Below the pieces are notes generated by a model, which ran no database searches, was not told where the DNA came from, and worked only from the letters and a program-made list of their open reading frames with translations. Below are positions 17,590-26,903 of a stretch of 44,566 nt of DNA, one piece after another. The position numbers and the translations under genes are program-made. How positions within the stretch are numbered: the stretch's first letter is position 1; every line of letters starts with the position of its first letter. The stretch is from Gemmatimonadota bacterium (lineage in GTDB: Bacteria > JAAXHH01), in contig VXWP01000077.1 of NCBI GenBank assembly GCA_009835325.1, forward strand, positions 1-44,566, in the 5' to 3' direction.

Positions 17590-18048
17590 CTAAATCCTCA
17601 ATTCCAGTCCATCCTCGGTCCGCCTCAAGCCCTCTGCTACCAGATCGTCGGTAATCCGTACGACTACGCCGGAACCTGAATCGCCGATCGGCTCGAAGGA
17701 TACGCCGAGGTTTCCGTCCCTGCCCCCGGCCTGCGCGACGTCGACCACGAGCCTGTTGCGATCGGACGAAAACGTATCGAGCAGGCCTTCCGGCACGTCG
17801 ACGTCATCCACGACGACGGTCAAACCATCCGCGTCCCACGACTCGATCACCCCGCCGAACCGGTTCAACGTCCATACGACCGGTTCGTTCTCCTTCGAAT
17901 TGAGTGAAACGATCCGTTCGTCCTCCATCACGACGCCGATCCGCTCGCCGGCAACAAGCAGGTGGGTGAGATCTTCCTTTGGTCCGCCGCAGCCCATGGC
18001 GATCAGCAGGGCAGCCAGAACGAAGCAATGCATGCTTATGCGGTACAT
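17590..18048 (-). CDS. Small lipoprotein of unknown function
   Basis: 152-aa predicted lipoprotein. From ATG 18048 it has a short basic start, a hydrophobic stretch and the lipobox AMGC (Cys near residue 17) followed by Gly-Gly, which favours the outer membrane in Gram-negative rules. The mature part is acidic and beta-rich with no domain I recognise. ATG 18048 has GGGAG seven bases upstream; the longer open frame to 18252 only reads through the neighbouring oxidoreductase in another frame. It is the last gene of a minus-strand run with the two oxidoreductases, 29 nt after the stop of the first, and marks the return to GC-rich host composition right of the island. Confidence 0.75.
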   Translation of the reverse strand: MYRISMHCFVLAALLIAMGCGGPKEDLTHLLVAGERIGVVMEDERIVSLNSKENEPVVWTLNRFGGVIESWDADGLTVVVDDVDVPEGLLDTFSSDRNRLVVDVAQAGGRDGNLGVSFEPIGDSGSGVVVRITDDLVAEGLRRTEDGLELRI

Positions 18049-18077
18049 GGTCGTCTCCCGGATGTAATGCGCCTGGA

Positions 18078-19088
18078 TCACGCGTCCTCGATAAAACGTT
18101 CCACGTCCACGAGGGCCCCTTCCCGGCGTGCCGAATCCCATCCGGCCAGGATCGGCGCGAGCGATCTGAGCCCGTCGTGGTAATCGCTTTGAAGCGGATT
18201 CGGGTTGTTGGACCGGACCGCCTCGATGAAGGCCTGGTCCTGGGCCAGCCATGGGTCGAAGGGATCGGCCTCGTAGACGACCTCGTCATTCACTTCGATC
18301 CGTTCGTATCCGAAAACCGCCAGCCTTCCGCCGTCGAAGTAGATCTTGAAGTAGGGCTCTTCGCCGGGTCCAGCCGGGTCGCATTCGATGAACGTCAGCG
18401 TCGCCGTTGCGCCGTCCGACAATCGGTAATGAAAGGACGAAGAGAGCGGCGTATGGTATTCCTCCGGATGGTACAGGAAGGCCTGGGACTTGATTACGTC
18501 CTGCCCGGTCATGAACCGGGTGTAGTCCGTGGCGTGCACGCCCCAGTCAAAGAAGCGGACGCCGCCTTTCTCCACCTGGTGCGACCAGGCGGTGCGGGCA
18601 GAGGCGGCCGGTTTCGGGTTATGCGAGATCTGCTGGAAACGGACGTGCACGACGCGCTTATCCCGGAGCAGCCGCCGGGCTTCCTGGAAGATGGGCCGGT
18701 ACCGTTCCCGGAAGCCTACCGTGCTGATGACGCCGCCCTTCTGAACGGCCGCGTCGATCTGCTTCGCCAGGGCCATGTCCAAGGCCTGGGGTTTCTCGCT
18801 GAAGAGTTGGATACCTCTCTCGGCCGCGGCGATCTCCACGTCGGTGCGCGCGAAGGCCGGCACGATGGACCAGAGGGCGTCGAGGTCTTCGGCCTCCAGC
18901 ATCGCGTGGGCGTCCGTGTAGGTGCGGTCGACCCCGAACTGCGCAGCCGCTTCGTGCAACGCCTCTTCATTGATATCGCAAAGCGCCGCGATCTCGACGC
19001 CGTCGATCCGGCTCAGGTTGGGCAGGTGCGTGGCCTGTGCGAACCGGCCGGTTCCGTAGACGGCCACCCGAACGGGTCTGTCGGGCAT
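18078..19088 (-). CDS. Gfo/Idh/MocA-family oxidoreductase
   Basis: NAD(P)-dependent sugar or cyclitol dehydrogenase-like protein of 336 aa. The N-terminal Rossmann domain shows VAVYGTGRFAQ (8-18) and, at the end of the nucleotide domain, the family motif EKP (98-100). The second half is the alpha/beta substrate-binding domain, with the DWGVHATDY segment supplying a likely catalytic histidine. ATG 19088 has AGGAGAG upstream; the frame continues to 19394 only because it overlaps the preceding gene. It lies 26 nt downstream of the Ldh2-type dehydrogenase and before the lipoprotein. The shared operon suggests breakdown of a sugar acid or polyol, but the substrate cannot be read from the sequence. 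Confidence 0.88.
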   Translation of the reverse strand: MPDRPVRVAVYGTGRFAQATHLPNLSRIDGVEIAALCDINEEALHEAAAQFGVDRTYTDAHAMLEAEDLDALWSIVPAFARTDVEIAAAERGIQLFSEKPQALDMALAKQIDAAVQKGGVISTVGFRERYRPIFQEARRLLRDKRVVHVRFQQISHNPKPAASARTAWSHQVEKGGVRFFDWGVHATDYTRFMTGQDVIKSQAFLYHPEEYHTPLSSSFHYRLSDGATATLTFIECDPAGPGEEPYFKIYFDGGRLAVFGYERIEVNDEVVYEADPFDPWLAQDQAFIEAVRSNNPNPLQSDYHDGLRSLAPILAGWDSARREGALVDVERFIEDA

Positions 19089-19114
19089 GGGACTCTCCTG
19101 TGTTCTACTGTGTG

Positions 19115-20155
19115 CTACACAACCGGCATTTCCACGCCAAGGCCAGCCGCGGTTTCCGTGATCGTGTTCCAGGTCTTGTCCGGGATGTAGATGCCCTCGG
19201 CTAGACGCTGCTGCCGGACGTCCTCCTCGATTTCTCCCGGAGCGTAGACCCTTTCGAATCCCGGCAGGGGCTTCGCCGAACCCACGTAGGCGACGTGGGC
19301 TTCGATTTCCGCCCTGTAGTCGGCCGGGTCCATGAAGGCCTCGATATCCAACGCGGCGATCAGGATCCCGCCGCCGCCCTTCCCGCCCGTACACCCCGCG
19401 TTCGACAGGGGGCCGATGATCATCTCGATCATCATGGCCAGCCCGTGTCCCTTGTGGCCGAACTGCAGGCCGCCCAGGGGCAGCACGGCCACCTGGTCCG
19501 GCTCGGCGTGGTACCGGCTGCCGTCGTTCACGTAACGGCCCTGCTGGTCGATGAGCCAGCCGTCCGGCATGGGCTCGCCGCGCTCGATCTTCTGCTCCAC
19601 CTTGCCGCCCGCAACCACGCTGAGCGTCATGTCCAGCATGAGCGGCGGACCCTTCTCCCGGGGCACGGCGAAGGAGATGGGCTCGGGACGCAGGCGCCGG
19701 TCCGCGCTGCCGTAGGGCGCCACGAATTCACCGCCGCCGTTGAGGCCCACCATGCCGATCATGCCCTGTTCGGCGATCCGCGGAGGGAAGTCGCCCAGCC
19801 GGCCGATGTGGGAGACGTTCCGCAGGGCGATCATGCCGATCGTGGCACTGCGCGCCTTCTCCACCGCCAGGGACAGGGCCTTCGTCACCGCCACGATGCC
19901 GTTGGCGCCGTTCCCGTCGATCTGCGCGAATCCAGGCCGGTCCGCCACCACGATATGGTCTTCCCAGGGCCTGTAATCCTCCTGCAGGGACGGGACGTAG
20001 CGGGGCATGAACCACACGCCGTGGGAATCGTGCCCGAGCAGGTTGCTGGTCGTCAGGTGATCGGCGAGGATGTGAGCGTCTTCCGCCGGGATGCCGGTCG
20101 CCTCGAAGATCTCGCGGCTCAGGCAGTTTAGCTTGTCGAAGGGTACTACGGGCAT
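19115..20155 (-). CDS. Ldh2-family (malate/L-lactate/sulfolactate-type) dehydrogenase
   Basis: NAD(P)-dependent oxidation of a 2-hydroxy acid, cytoplasmic. The 346-aa protein has the COG2055 fold marks: LLGHDSHGVW (about 40-49), VSHIGRLGDFP, GLNGGGEFVAPYGS and FGHKGHGLAMMIEM. The family includes malate, sulfolactate and ureidoglycolate dehydrogenases, and the exact substrate cannot be told. ATG 20155 has AGGAG seven bases upstream. First gene of the minus-strand operon, divergent from groES, so the 447-nt gap between them should contain promoters for both directions. Confidence 0.88.
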   Translation of the reverse strand: MPVVPFDKLNCLSREIFEATGIPAEDAHILADHLTTSNLLGHDSHGVWFMPRYVPSLQEDYRPWEDHIVVADRPGFAQIDGNGANGIVAVTKALSLAVEKARSATIGMIALRNVSHIGRLGDFPPRIAEQGMIGMVGLNGGGEFVAPYGSADRRLRPEPISFAVPREKGPPLMLDMTLSVVAGGKVEQKIERGEPMPDGWLIDQQGRYVNDGSRYHAEPDQVAVLPLGGLQFGHKGHGLAMMIEMIIGPLSNAGCTGGKGGGGILIAALDIEAFMDPADYRAEIEAHVAYVGSAKPLPGFERVYAPGEIEEDVRQQRLAEGIYIPDKTWNTITETAAGLGVEMPVV

Positions 20156-20294
20156 GGATCGACTCCTGTGATTTCCGTTCCTGTGATTTCTTTATGGTTG
20201 CGTGCGCGGGGCATGGGACATCGGACCGGATCAGCCGGGCCAGAAGGTAAAATATCACAACGCCAGTCCTTGACAATCAGATTTGCGAATGCCC

Positions 20295-20323
20295 TTGACA
20301 CGCCAGTAAGGTATGGCTAAATT
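20295..20323 (+). promoter_or_regulatory. Consensus promoter far upstream of groES
   Basis: TTGACA 20295-20300, 17-nt spacer, TAAATT 20318-20323. This is the best sigma70 match in the window, but groES starts about 270 nt further on. It may make a long groESL leader, a small RNA, or be fortuitous. Between it and the proximal promoter I see no open frame of note. Confidence 0.45.
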
Positions 20324-20511
20324 GGCCTGTTATGTTATTTAGGCAATGCCATTATGGCTCGATGGGGTGCATGTGACAGATTGGCAGTAAACAGAAGTGC
20401 GTGGCAGCACCACCCGGCGTTTCGCAATAGTGAGTATAACATTCTAATTAACAACTAATTAAGCTATAGTTTCGAGAATGGCGGGCGGCAAATTACACAG
20501 TGGCACGGAAA

Positions 20512-20539
20512 TTGCACTGAAGTAGGCGGACGAGATAAT
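20512..20539 (+). promoter_or_regulatory. Proximal groESL promoter
   Basis: TTGCAC 20512-20517, 16-nt spacer and GATAAT 20534-20539, with a start expected near 20546. Both palindromes listed next overlap or directly follow it. Confidence 0.5.
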
Positions 20540-20570
20540 CGTTCATTATCGTGCTGATTTCGAAATCAGC
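20534..20570 (+). promoter_or_regulatory. Two palindromes at the groESL start, candidate operators
   Basis: A 6-bp inverted repeat GATAAT-CGTTC-ATTATC (20534-20550) covers the -10 box. Three bases on lies the perfect 18-bp palindrome GCTGATTTCGAAATCAGC (20553-20570). Neither resembles the CIRCE element (TTAGCACTC-N9-GAGTGCTAA) bound by HrcA. The position suits a repressor site or a 5' hairpin in the leader. Confidence 0.5.
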
Positions 20571-20602
20571 GTTCTTATCACCAGTGAAAGGAGCAGGAAG
20601 CA

Positions 20603-20890
20603 ATGAACGTACAACCTTTGGGCGACCGGGTCCTGGTCAAGCGCCTCGAGGAAGAAGAGGTACAGCGCGGCGGCATCATCATTCCCGATACGGCCAAGGA
20701 AAAGCCGCAGCAGGGCGAGGTCGTGGCGGCCGGTCCGGGGCGCGTCGGCGACAACGGCGACCGCGTGTCGCTGGAAGTCAAGGTCGGCGACAAGATCCTC
20801 TTTGGCAAGTACTCCGGCACGGAAGTCAATCTGGATGATTCCGAATACCTCATGATGCGGGAAGAGGACATCCTGGGTATCGTGTCGTAG
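20603..20890 (+). CDS. groES: Co-chaperonin GroES
   Basis: Ten-kDa lid of the GroEL folding cage, 95 aa, full length. Recognised by [14 protein letters not shown] near the start, the mobile loop after [18 protein letters not shown] (binds GroEL), [14 protein letters not shown] and the ending [13 protein letters not shown] 20603 follows AAGGAG by nine bases. It is 77 nt upstream of groEL and shares its promoter. Confidence 0.98.
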   Translation: MNVQPLGDRVLVKRLEEEEVQRGGIIIPDTAKEKPQQGEVVAAGPGRVGDNGDRVSLEVKVGDKILFGKYSGTEVNLDDSEYLMMREEDILGIVS

Positions 20891-20905
20891 ATCATCGAGT
20901 GTCCG

Positions 20906-20929
20906 AACCGTAACCTTAAAGGTCCGGTT
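20906..20929 (+). other. Hairpin between groES and groEL
   Basis: AACCG/CGGTT (5 bp) stacked on ACCT/AGGT (4 bp) with a 3-nt loop and a small internal loop. No T-run follows, so it is not a terminator. It may protect or process the mRNA and so set the groES:groEL ratio. Confidence 0.4.
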
Positions 20930-20937
20930 GCGGCTGA

Positions 20938-22617
<1,680 letters not shown>

Positions 22618-22657
22618 GCCTCCAGGCCCTCCTGCCGGGCAGTTCATGTACGTGAAG

Positions 22658-22694
22658 ACCGGCGTCGGCTGTCTTAGCCGGCGCCGGTTTTGTT
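22658..22694 (+). terminator. Rho-independent terminator after groESL
   Basis: A 12-bp stem (22658-22669 with 22677-22688, 11 Watson-Crick pairs and one G-U) with a 7-nt loop TGTCTTA, followed by TTTTGTT. It ends the groESL transcript and separates it from the FmdB gene, 12 nt further on. Confidence 0.85.
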
Positions 22695-22706
22695 AGGAAG
22701 GAACGC

Positions 22707-23093
22707 ATGCCTACCTATCAGTACCGATGCAACGAATGCAGACACGAGTTTTCCGAATTCCAGTCGATCACGGCGGATCCACTTTCTACCTGTCCGGAAT
22801 GCGGCGGCGCCGTGAAGCGCCTCATCAGCGGCGGGGCGGGCTTCCTGTTCAAGGGCGACGGGTTCTATACCACGGACTACCGGAGCGAGAACTACAAGCA
22901 GGCCGAGAAGGCCGACCGGGAATCCTCGTCGTCCGGGTCCGGCAGGTCTGAATCCGACGGCGCCACGTCCGACGGGTCCAAGTCCGACGGCGGGTCCTCC
23001 GACGCGTCAGGTTCCGGGGACACATCGAAATCCGAAGCCTCCTCGAAGACCGATTCGTCTTCCGGCCAGCCTGGCACGTCCGGCTCCAACTGA
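22707..23093 (+). CDS. FmdB-family zinc-ribbon protein with Ser/Asp-rich tail
   Basis: 128-aa protein. Residues 1-41 are the FmdB-type regulatory zinc ribbon: MPTYQYRCNEC and CPECGG place four metal cysteines at 8, 11, 29 and 32. From about residue 70 to the end the chain is almost only Ser, Gly, Asp, Lys and Thr and should be disordered. Such FmdB proteins are widespread, with no firm function. AGGAAGG precedes ATG 22707. Its TGA (23091-23093) overlaps the ribosome-binding site of moxR, so it is probably the first gene of the long MoxR/Bat transcript; the promoter is not evident beyond the terminator. Confidence 0.88.
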   Translation: MPTYQYRCNECRHEFSEFQSITADPLSTCPECGGAVKRLISGGAGFLFKGDGFYTTDYRSENYKQAEKADRESSSSGSGRSESDGATSDGSKSDGGSSDASGSGDTSKSEASSKTDSSSGQPGTSGSN

Positions 23094-23102
23094 AGGATGA
23101 AC

Positions 23103-24116
23103 ATGACCACAGACCACACGAATACACCGGACGACATCAAGGTCATCCATGACCGGATCTACGAGCAGAGCGTCTTCGTCGACCGGCTGATCTCGGAAAT
23201 CGGCAAGGTGATCGTCGGCCAGCAGTACATGATCGAACGCCTCCTGATCGGCCTGCTGACCAACGGGCACATATTGCTCGAAGGCATGCCGGGCCTGGCC
23301 AAGACCCTGGCCGTGCGCACCCTGGCGTCGATGGTCTCGGCCCGGTTCCAACGCATCCAGTTCACGCCGGACCTGCTCCCCGCCGATCTCACGGGCACCA
23401 TGATCTATCAGGCGGGCAGTGGGGAGTTCATCGCCAAGAAAGGCCCGATTTTCGCCCATCTCATCCTGGCGGACGAGATCAACCGGGCGCCCGCGAAAGT
23501 GCAGAGCGCCCTGCTGGAAGCCATGCAGGAGCACCAGGTCACCATCGGAGACGAGACTTTCCCGCTGGAGGACCCTTTCCTGGTACTCGCCACGCAGAAC
23601 CCCATCGAACAGGAAGGGACCTATCCCCTTCCGGAGGCCCAGGTCGACCGTTTCATGCTCAAGCTGACGACGACCTATCCCCGCAAGGAAGAGGAACTGG
23701 AGATCCTGAACCGCATGACGTCCGGCGAACCGGCGGAAGTGGAACAGGTCGTCTCGCTGGAGGATATCGTCCAGGCGAGATCGATCATCAACCGGGTCTA
23801 TATGGACGACAAGATCAAGCAGTACATCGTAGACCTCGTCTTCGCGACCCGCAACCCTGAAGAATACGGTGAGCTCGCCGAAATCCGCGACCTAGTGGAG
23901 TACGGCGCTTCGCCCCGGGCGACGATTTACCTGGCGACGGCCGCGCGCGCGCACGCCTTCCTGCGCCGCAGGGGCTACGTGACGCCCGAGGATGTGAAGT
24001 CGATCGGGATGGATGTCATGCGCCACCGCGTCATCGTCACCTACGAAGCCGAGGCCGAGGACATGACCTCTGAACAGATTCTTCAGCGCGTCTTCGACTG
24101 CGTAGAGATCCCTTGA
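23103..24116 (+). CDS. moxR: MoxR-family AAA+ ATPase
   Basis: Chaperone-like ATPase of 337 aa that works with von Willebrand A proteins, probably to mature or insert metal or cofactors into envelope proteins. Walker A is GMPGLAKT (61-68), Walker B is LILADEINRAP, and sensor 1 is ATQNPIEQEGTYPLPEAQ. The C-terminal lid contains SPRATIYLATAARA with the arginine of sensor 2. I choose ATG 23103 because AAGG (23093-23096) lies six bases before it; ATG 23097 directly abuts that site. Its stop overlaps the TTG start of the DUF58 gene (TTGA at 24113-24116), so the two are translationally coupled. Confidence 0.94.
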   Translation: MTTDHTNTPDDIKVIHDRIYEQSVFVDRLISEIGKVIVGQQYMIERLLIGLLTNGHILLEGMPGLAKTLAVRTLASMVSARFQRIQFTPDLLPADLTGTMIYQAGSGEFIAKKGPIFAHLILADEINRAPAKVQSALLEAMQEHQVTIGDETFPLEDPFLVLATQNPIEQEGTYPLPEAQVDRFMLKLTTTYPRKEEELEILNRMTSGEPAEVEQVVSLEDIVQARSIINRVYMDDKIKQYIVDLVFATRNPEEYGELAEIRDLVEYGASPRATIYLATAARAHAFLRRRGYVTPEDVKSIGMDVMRHRVIVTYEAEAEDMTSEQILQRVFDCVEIP

Positions 24117-24994
24117 TACCCAGGCAGATCCTCCAGAAGATCCGGCAGATCGAGATCCGGACCAAGCATCTCGTGAACGACGTGTTCAGCGGCGAGTACC
24201 ACAGCGTCTTCAAGGGACGCGGCATGGAGTTCGCCGAGGTGCGCGAATACGAGCCGGGCGACGAGATCCGGTCGATCGACTGGAACGTAACGGCCCGCCT
24301 GGGACGTCCCTATATCAAGCGCTTCATCGAGGAACGGGAGCTGACGGTCATACTCATGGCCGACGTCAGCGCATCGGGCCACTTCGGCACGGTGAACCAG
24401 ATGAAGAGCGAGATCACCGCGGAGATCTGCGCGCTGCTGGCCTTCGCGGCGATCCAGAACAACGACCGCGTCGGCCTGCTCATGTTCACCGACCAGATCG
24501 AGAAGTTCATCCCGCCGAAGAAGGGACGGACCCACATCCTGCGGGTGATCCGGGAAGTGCTTTACACACAGCCGGGTCATACCGGCACCGACCTCACGCA
24601 GGCGCTGGAATACCTGAACCGGCTGCTGACGCGCCGGAGCATCGTCTTCATCCTGTCCGATTTCCTGACCGAAAACTACATGAAGCCCCTGCGCGTGGCC
24701 AGCAAGCGGCACGACGTGGTCGCCGTCACGATCACGGACCCGAGGGAACTCAGCCTGCCCGGCGTTGGCCTGATCGAGCTGCAGGACGCGGAGACGGGAG
24801 AAGAGGTGCTCGTCGACACCGGCGACGCCGGTTGGCGCAGGCAGTATGCCGAATACAACGAAGCCCTCCGCGAAGCGCGCGACCAGCAGTTCAGGGTGAA
24901 CGGCGTAGACGCCATCCACATCCGCACGGACGAGCCCTACATCGATCCGCTGCTGCAGTTCTTCAAGCTGCGCGAACGCAAATTCGCGCGGTGA
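24113..24994 (+). CDS. DUF58 protein, MoxR partner
   Basis: 293-aa cytoplasmic protein. Residues 39-60 contain the DUF58 hallmark, EVREYEPGDEIRSIDWN, followed by a VWA-like fold with ADVSASG (83-89). DUF58 proteins nearly always sit next to MoxR and are thought to be its adaptor or substrate. The start is TTG 24113, overlapping the moxR stop; the next ATG would delete the conserved N-terminus. It ends 24994; a separate promoter follows, so the ABC genes may be a distinct transcript as well as part of a read-through unit. Confidence 0.92.
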   Translation: MIPRQILQKIRQIEIRTKHLVNDVFSGEYHSVFKGRGMEFAEVREYEPGDEIRSIDWNVTARLGRPYIKRFIEERELTVILMADVSASGHFGTVNQMKSEITAEICALLAFAAIQNNDRVGLLMFTDQIEKFIPPKKGRTHILRVIREVLYTQPGHTGTDLTQALEYLNRLLTRRSIVFILSDFLTENYMKPLRVASKRHDVVAVTITDPRELSLPGVGLIELQDAETGEEVLVDTGDAGWRRQYAEYNEALREARDQQFRVNGVDAIHIRTDEPYIDPLLQFFKLRERKFAR

Positions 24995-25012
24995 TCGGAT
25001 GGCAACAAAGGC

Positions 25013-25041
25013 TTGCTTTACATCACTTTGTGTCATAAATT
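25013..25041 (+). promoter_or_regulatory. Promoter candidate for the ABC/GldG/Bat genes
   Basis: TTGCTT 25013-25018, a 17-nt spacer and TAAATT 25036-25041 in a locally AT-rich gap. The start would be near 25049, about 58 nt before the ABC ATPase GTG. Confidence 0.5.
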
Positions 25042-25106
25042 AGGATACTTTGAAAATCGCTGCGCGTTTTGCGCGAAGGTTGTGGCAGCGGCGCTGGGAG
25101 CCTGAC

Positions 25107-26054
25107 GTGATAGAAGTTAAGGACCTGACCAAGAAGTACGGCAATTTCACCGCGGTCCGGGACGTGAGTTTCGAGGTCGAAAAGGGCGAAATCCTCGGGT
25201 TCCTCGGACCGAACGCCGCGGGCAAGACCACGACCATGCGGGTGCTGACGTGCTTCATGCCCGCGACGGCCGGCACCGCCCGGGTGGCGGGGTTCGACAC
25301 GTTCCGTCAATCCCTCGACGTGCGCCGCAGGGTGGGATACCTGCCGGAGAACGTGCCCCTCTACCTGGACATGCGGGTCCGCCCTTACCTGGAGTTCATC
25401 GCCAAGATCAAGGACATCCCGTCCCGTGATCGCCGAAGGGCCGTCAACCGCGTGATAGAGCTGGCCGCCCTTGAAGAAGTCGAGCACCGGATCGTCGGCC
25501 ACTGTTCCAAGGGGTTTCGCCAGCGGGTGGGCCTGGCCCAGGCGCTGATCCACGATCCGGACGTCCTGATCCTGGACGAGCCGACCAACGGCCTCGACCC
25601 CAAGCAGATCAACGAGGTCCGGGAGGTGATCAAGGGCCTGGCCGGGGACCATACCATCATTCTGAGCAGCCATATTCTGCCCGAGGTGAGCAAGACCTGC
25701 GAGCGCGTGGTCATCATCGACCAGGGCCGGATCGTGGCCGGGGACACGCCGGCCAACCTGGATGCGCGGCTGCGGGGATCGCAGTCCATCTCGGCACAGA
25801 TCCGGGGACCGGTCAGCGAGGTGATGGACCTGTTGAAGGAAAAGGACGGCGTCGTGGACGTGAAGACCAGGTCTTCCATCGGCGACGGCCTTTGGCAGTA
25901 CGACATCGACGTCGTGCCGGGACGGGATCTCCGTTCCGAGGTGGCATCGTCGGTGGTCGGAAAAAACTGGGACCTCGTGGAACTCACCACGGCCGGCATG
26001 AGCCTGGAGGAGATCTTCCTCGAGCTGACGACCCAGGAAGAGGAGGGCGGCTGA
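25107..26054 (+). CDS. ABC transporter ATP-binding protein (GldA-like)
   Basis: 315-aa ATPase that powers the neighbouring permease. Walker A GPNAAGKT (34-41), signature SKGFRQRVGLAQAL, Walker B VLILDEPTNGLDP and the switch histidine in LSSHILPEV are intact. The C-terminal 80 residues are the regulatory extension seen in CcmA/GldA-type exporters. The start is GTG 25107, with GGGAG six bases upstream; the longer TTG 25050 start would add an unlikely basic leader. It is followed by a GldF-like permease, a GldG-like protein and a DUF4340 protein, a set common in many phyla and called gliding proteins only in Bacteroidota. The substrate is unknown. Confidence 0.92.
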   Translation: MIEVKDLTKKYGNFTAVRDVSFEVEKGEILGFLGPNAAGKTTTMRVLTCFMPATAGTARVAGFDTFRQSLDVRRRVGYLPENVPLYLDMRVRPYLEFIAKIKDIPSRDRRRAVNRVIELAALEEVEHRIVGHCSKGFRQRVGLAQALIHDPDVLILDEPTNGLDPKQINEVREVIKGLAGDHTIILSSHILPEVSKTCERVVIIDQGRIVAGDTPANLDARLRGSQSISAQIRGPVSEVMDLLKEKDGVVDVKTRSSIGDGLWQYDIDVVPGRDLRSEVASSVVGKNWDLVELTTAGMSLEEIFLELTTQEEEGG

Positions 26055-26056
26055 CG

Positions 26057-26830
26057 ATGCAGGGATTGCTGGCCATCTGGGGCCGTGAATTGAAGGCCTA
26101 TTTCATTTCACCCATATTCTACGCCCTTTCGACCGTGTTTATTTTTATCGTAAGCTTCATGTTTTTCTATAGCTTACAGAGTTACACCCAGTATTTCATG
26201 CAGGTCGCGCAGTACCCGACGATGATGGAGCGCATCAACATCAACGAGATGATCATGCGCCCGCTGTTCAATACCATGAGTTTCGTGGCCGTGCTGACAC
26301 TCATGCCCATGCTCACCATGCGGGTATTTTCCGAGGAGAAGAAGACCGGTACGATCGAGCTGCTGCTGACCTCTCCGGTCCGCGACTGGCACGTGATCCT
26401 GGGCAAGTTCCTGGCGGCCTTCACCCTGTACACGGCCATGATCGGGCTGACGCTCATCTACCCGATGGTGCTCCAGGTGTACGGCGATCCGGACTGGGGC
26501 CCCATTTGGGCCGGCTACCTCGGTCTCGTGCTCCTCGGGGGCGGCGTGATCACCATCGGGCTCTTTGCCTCCTCGCTGACGGAGAACCAGATCGTGGCCG
26601 CCGTGATCTGCTTCGGCGCCGCGCTCATACTCTGGATGATGGATGTAGCGGCGGAATCGATGACCGGCATGCTGGGCGAGGTGGTCGGATACCTGTCCGT
26701 GCTGAGGCACTACAATACCTTCGAGAAGGGGATCATCGACTCGACGGACTGCCTCTTTTTCCTGAGTTTCATCTTCCTGGGCCTGTTCATCACGGTCCGG
26801 TCGGTTGAATCGACGCGCTGGCGGGGTTGA
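26057..26830 (+). CDS. ABC-2-type permease (GldF-like)
   Basis: 257-aa inner-membrane protein, partner of the preceding ATPase. It has about six transmembrane segments (near residues 18-40, 70-95, 110-135, 145-165, 170-192 and 225-250). The RVFSEEKKTGTIELLLTSPV segment is the family mark of ABC-2 permeases. ATG 26057 lies ten bases after AGGAGG (26041-26046), which is inside the ATPase gene; the genes are two bases apart. The much longer frame from 25892 is only a read-through of the ATPase sequence. Confidence 0.92.
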   Translation: MQGLLAIWGRELKAYFISPIFYALSTVFIFIVSFMFFYSLQSYTQYFMQVAQYPTMMERININEMIMRPLFNTMSFVAVLTLMPMLTMRVFSEEKKTGTIELLLTSPVRDWHVILGKFLAAFTLYTAMIGLTLIYPMVLQVYGDPDWGPIWAGYLGLVLLGGGVITIGLFASSLTENQIVAAVICFGAALILWMMDVAAESMTGMLGEVVGYLSVLRHYNTFEKGIIDSTDCLFFLSFIFLGLFITVRSVESTRWRG

Positions 26831-26903
26831 CGCCGGTCCCGAGTGGACGACCGGTCCTGCGCACTCAAGCTTCCAGCAGTCTGAATAAGGGAGACAACCG
26901 TAC

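Noticed and set aside
17979-19190. 403-codon plus-strand frame over the oxidoreductase region
   Set aside because: Shadow of the Gfo/Idh/MocA gene and its lipoprotein neighbour.
20403-20602. CIRCE element before groES
   Set aside because: No TTAGCACTC/GAGTGCTAA pair is present; only unrelated palindromes.
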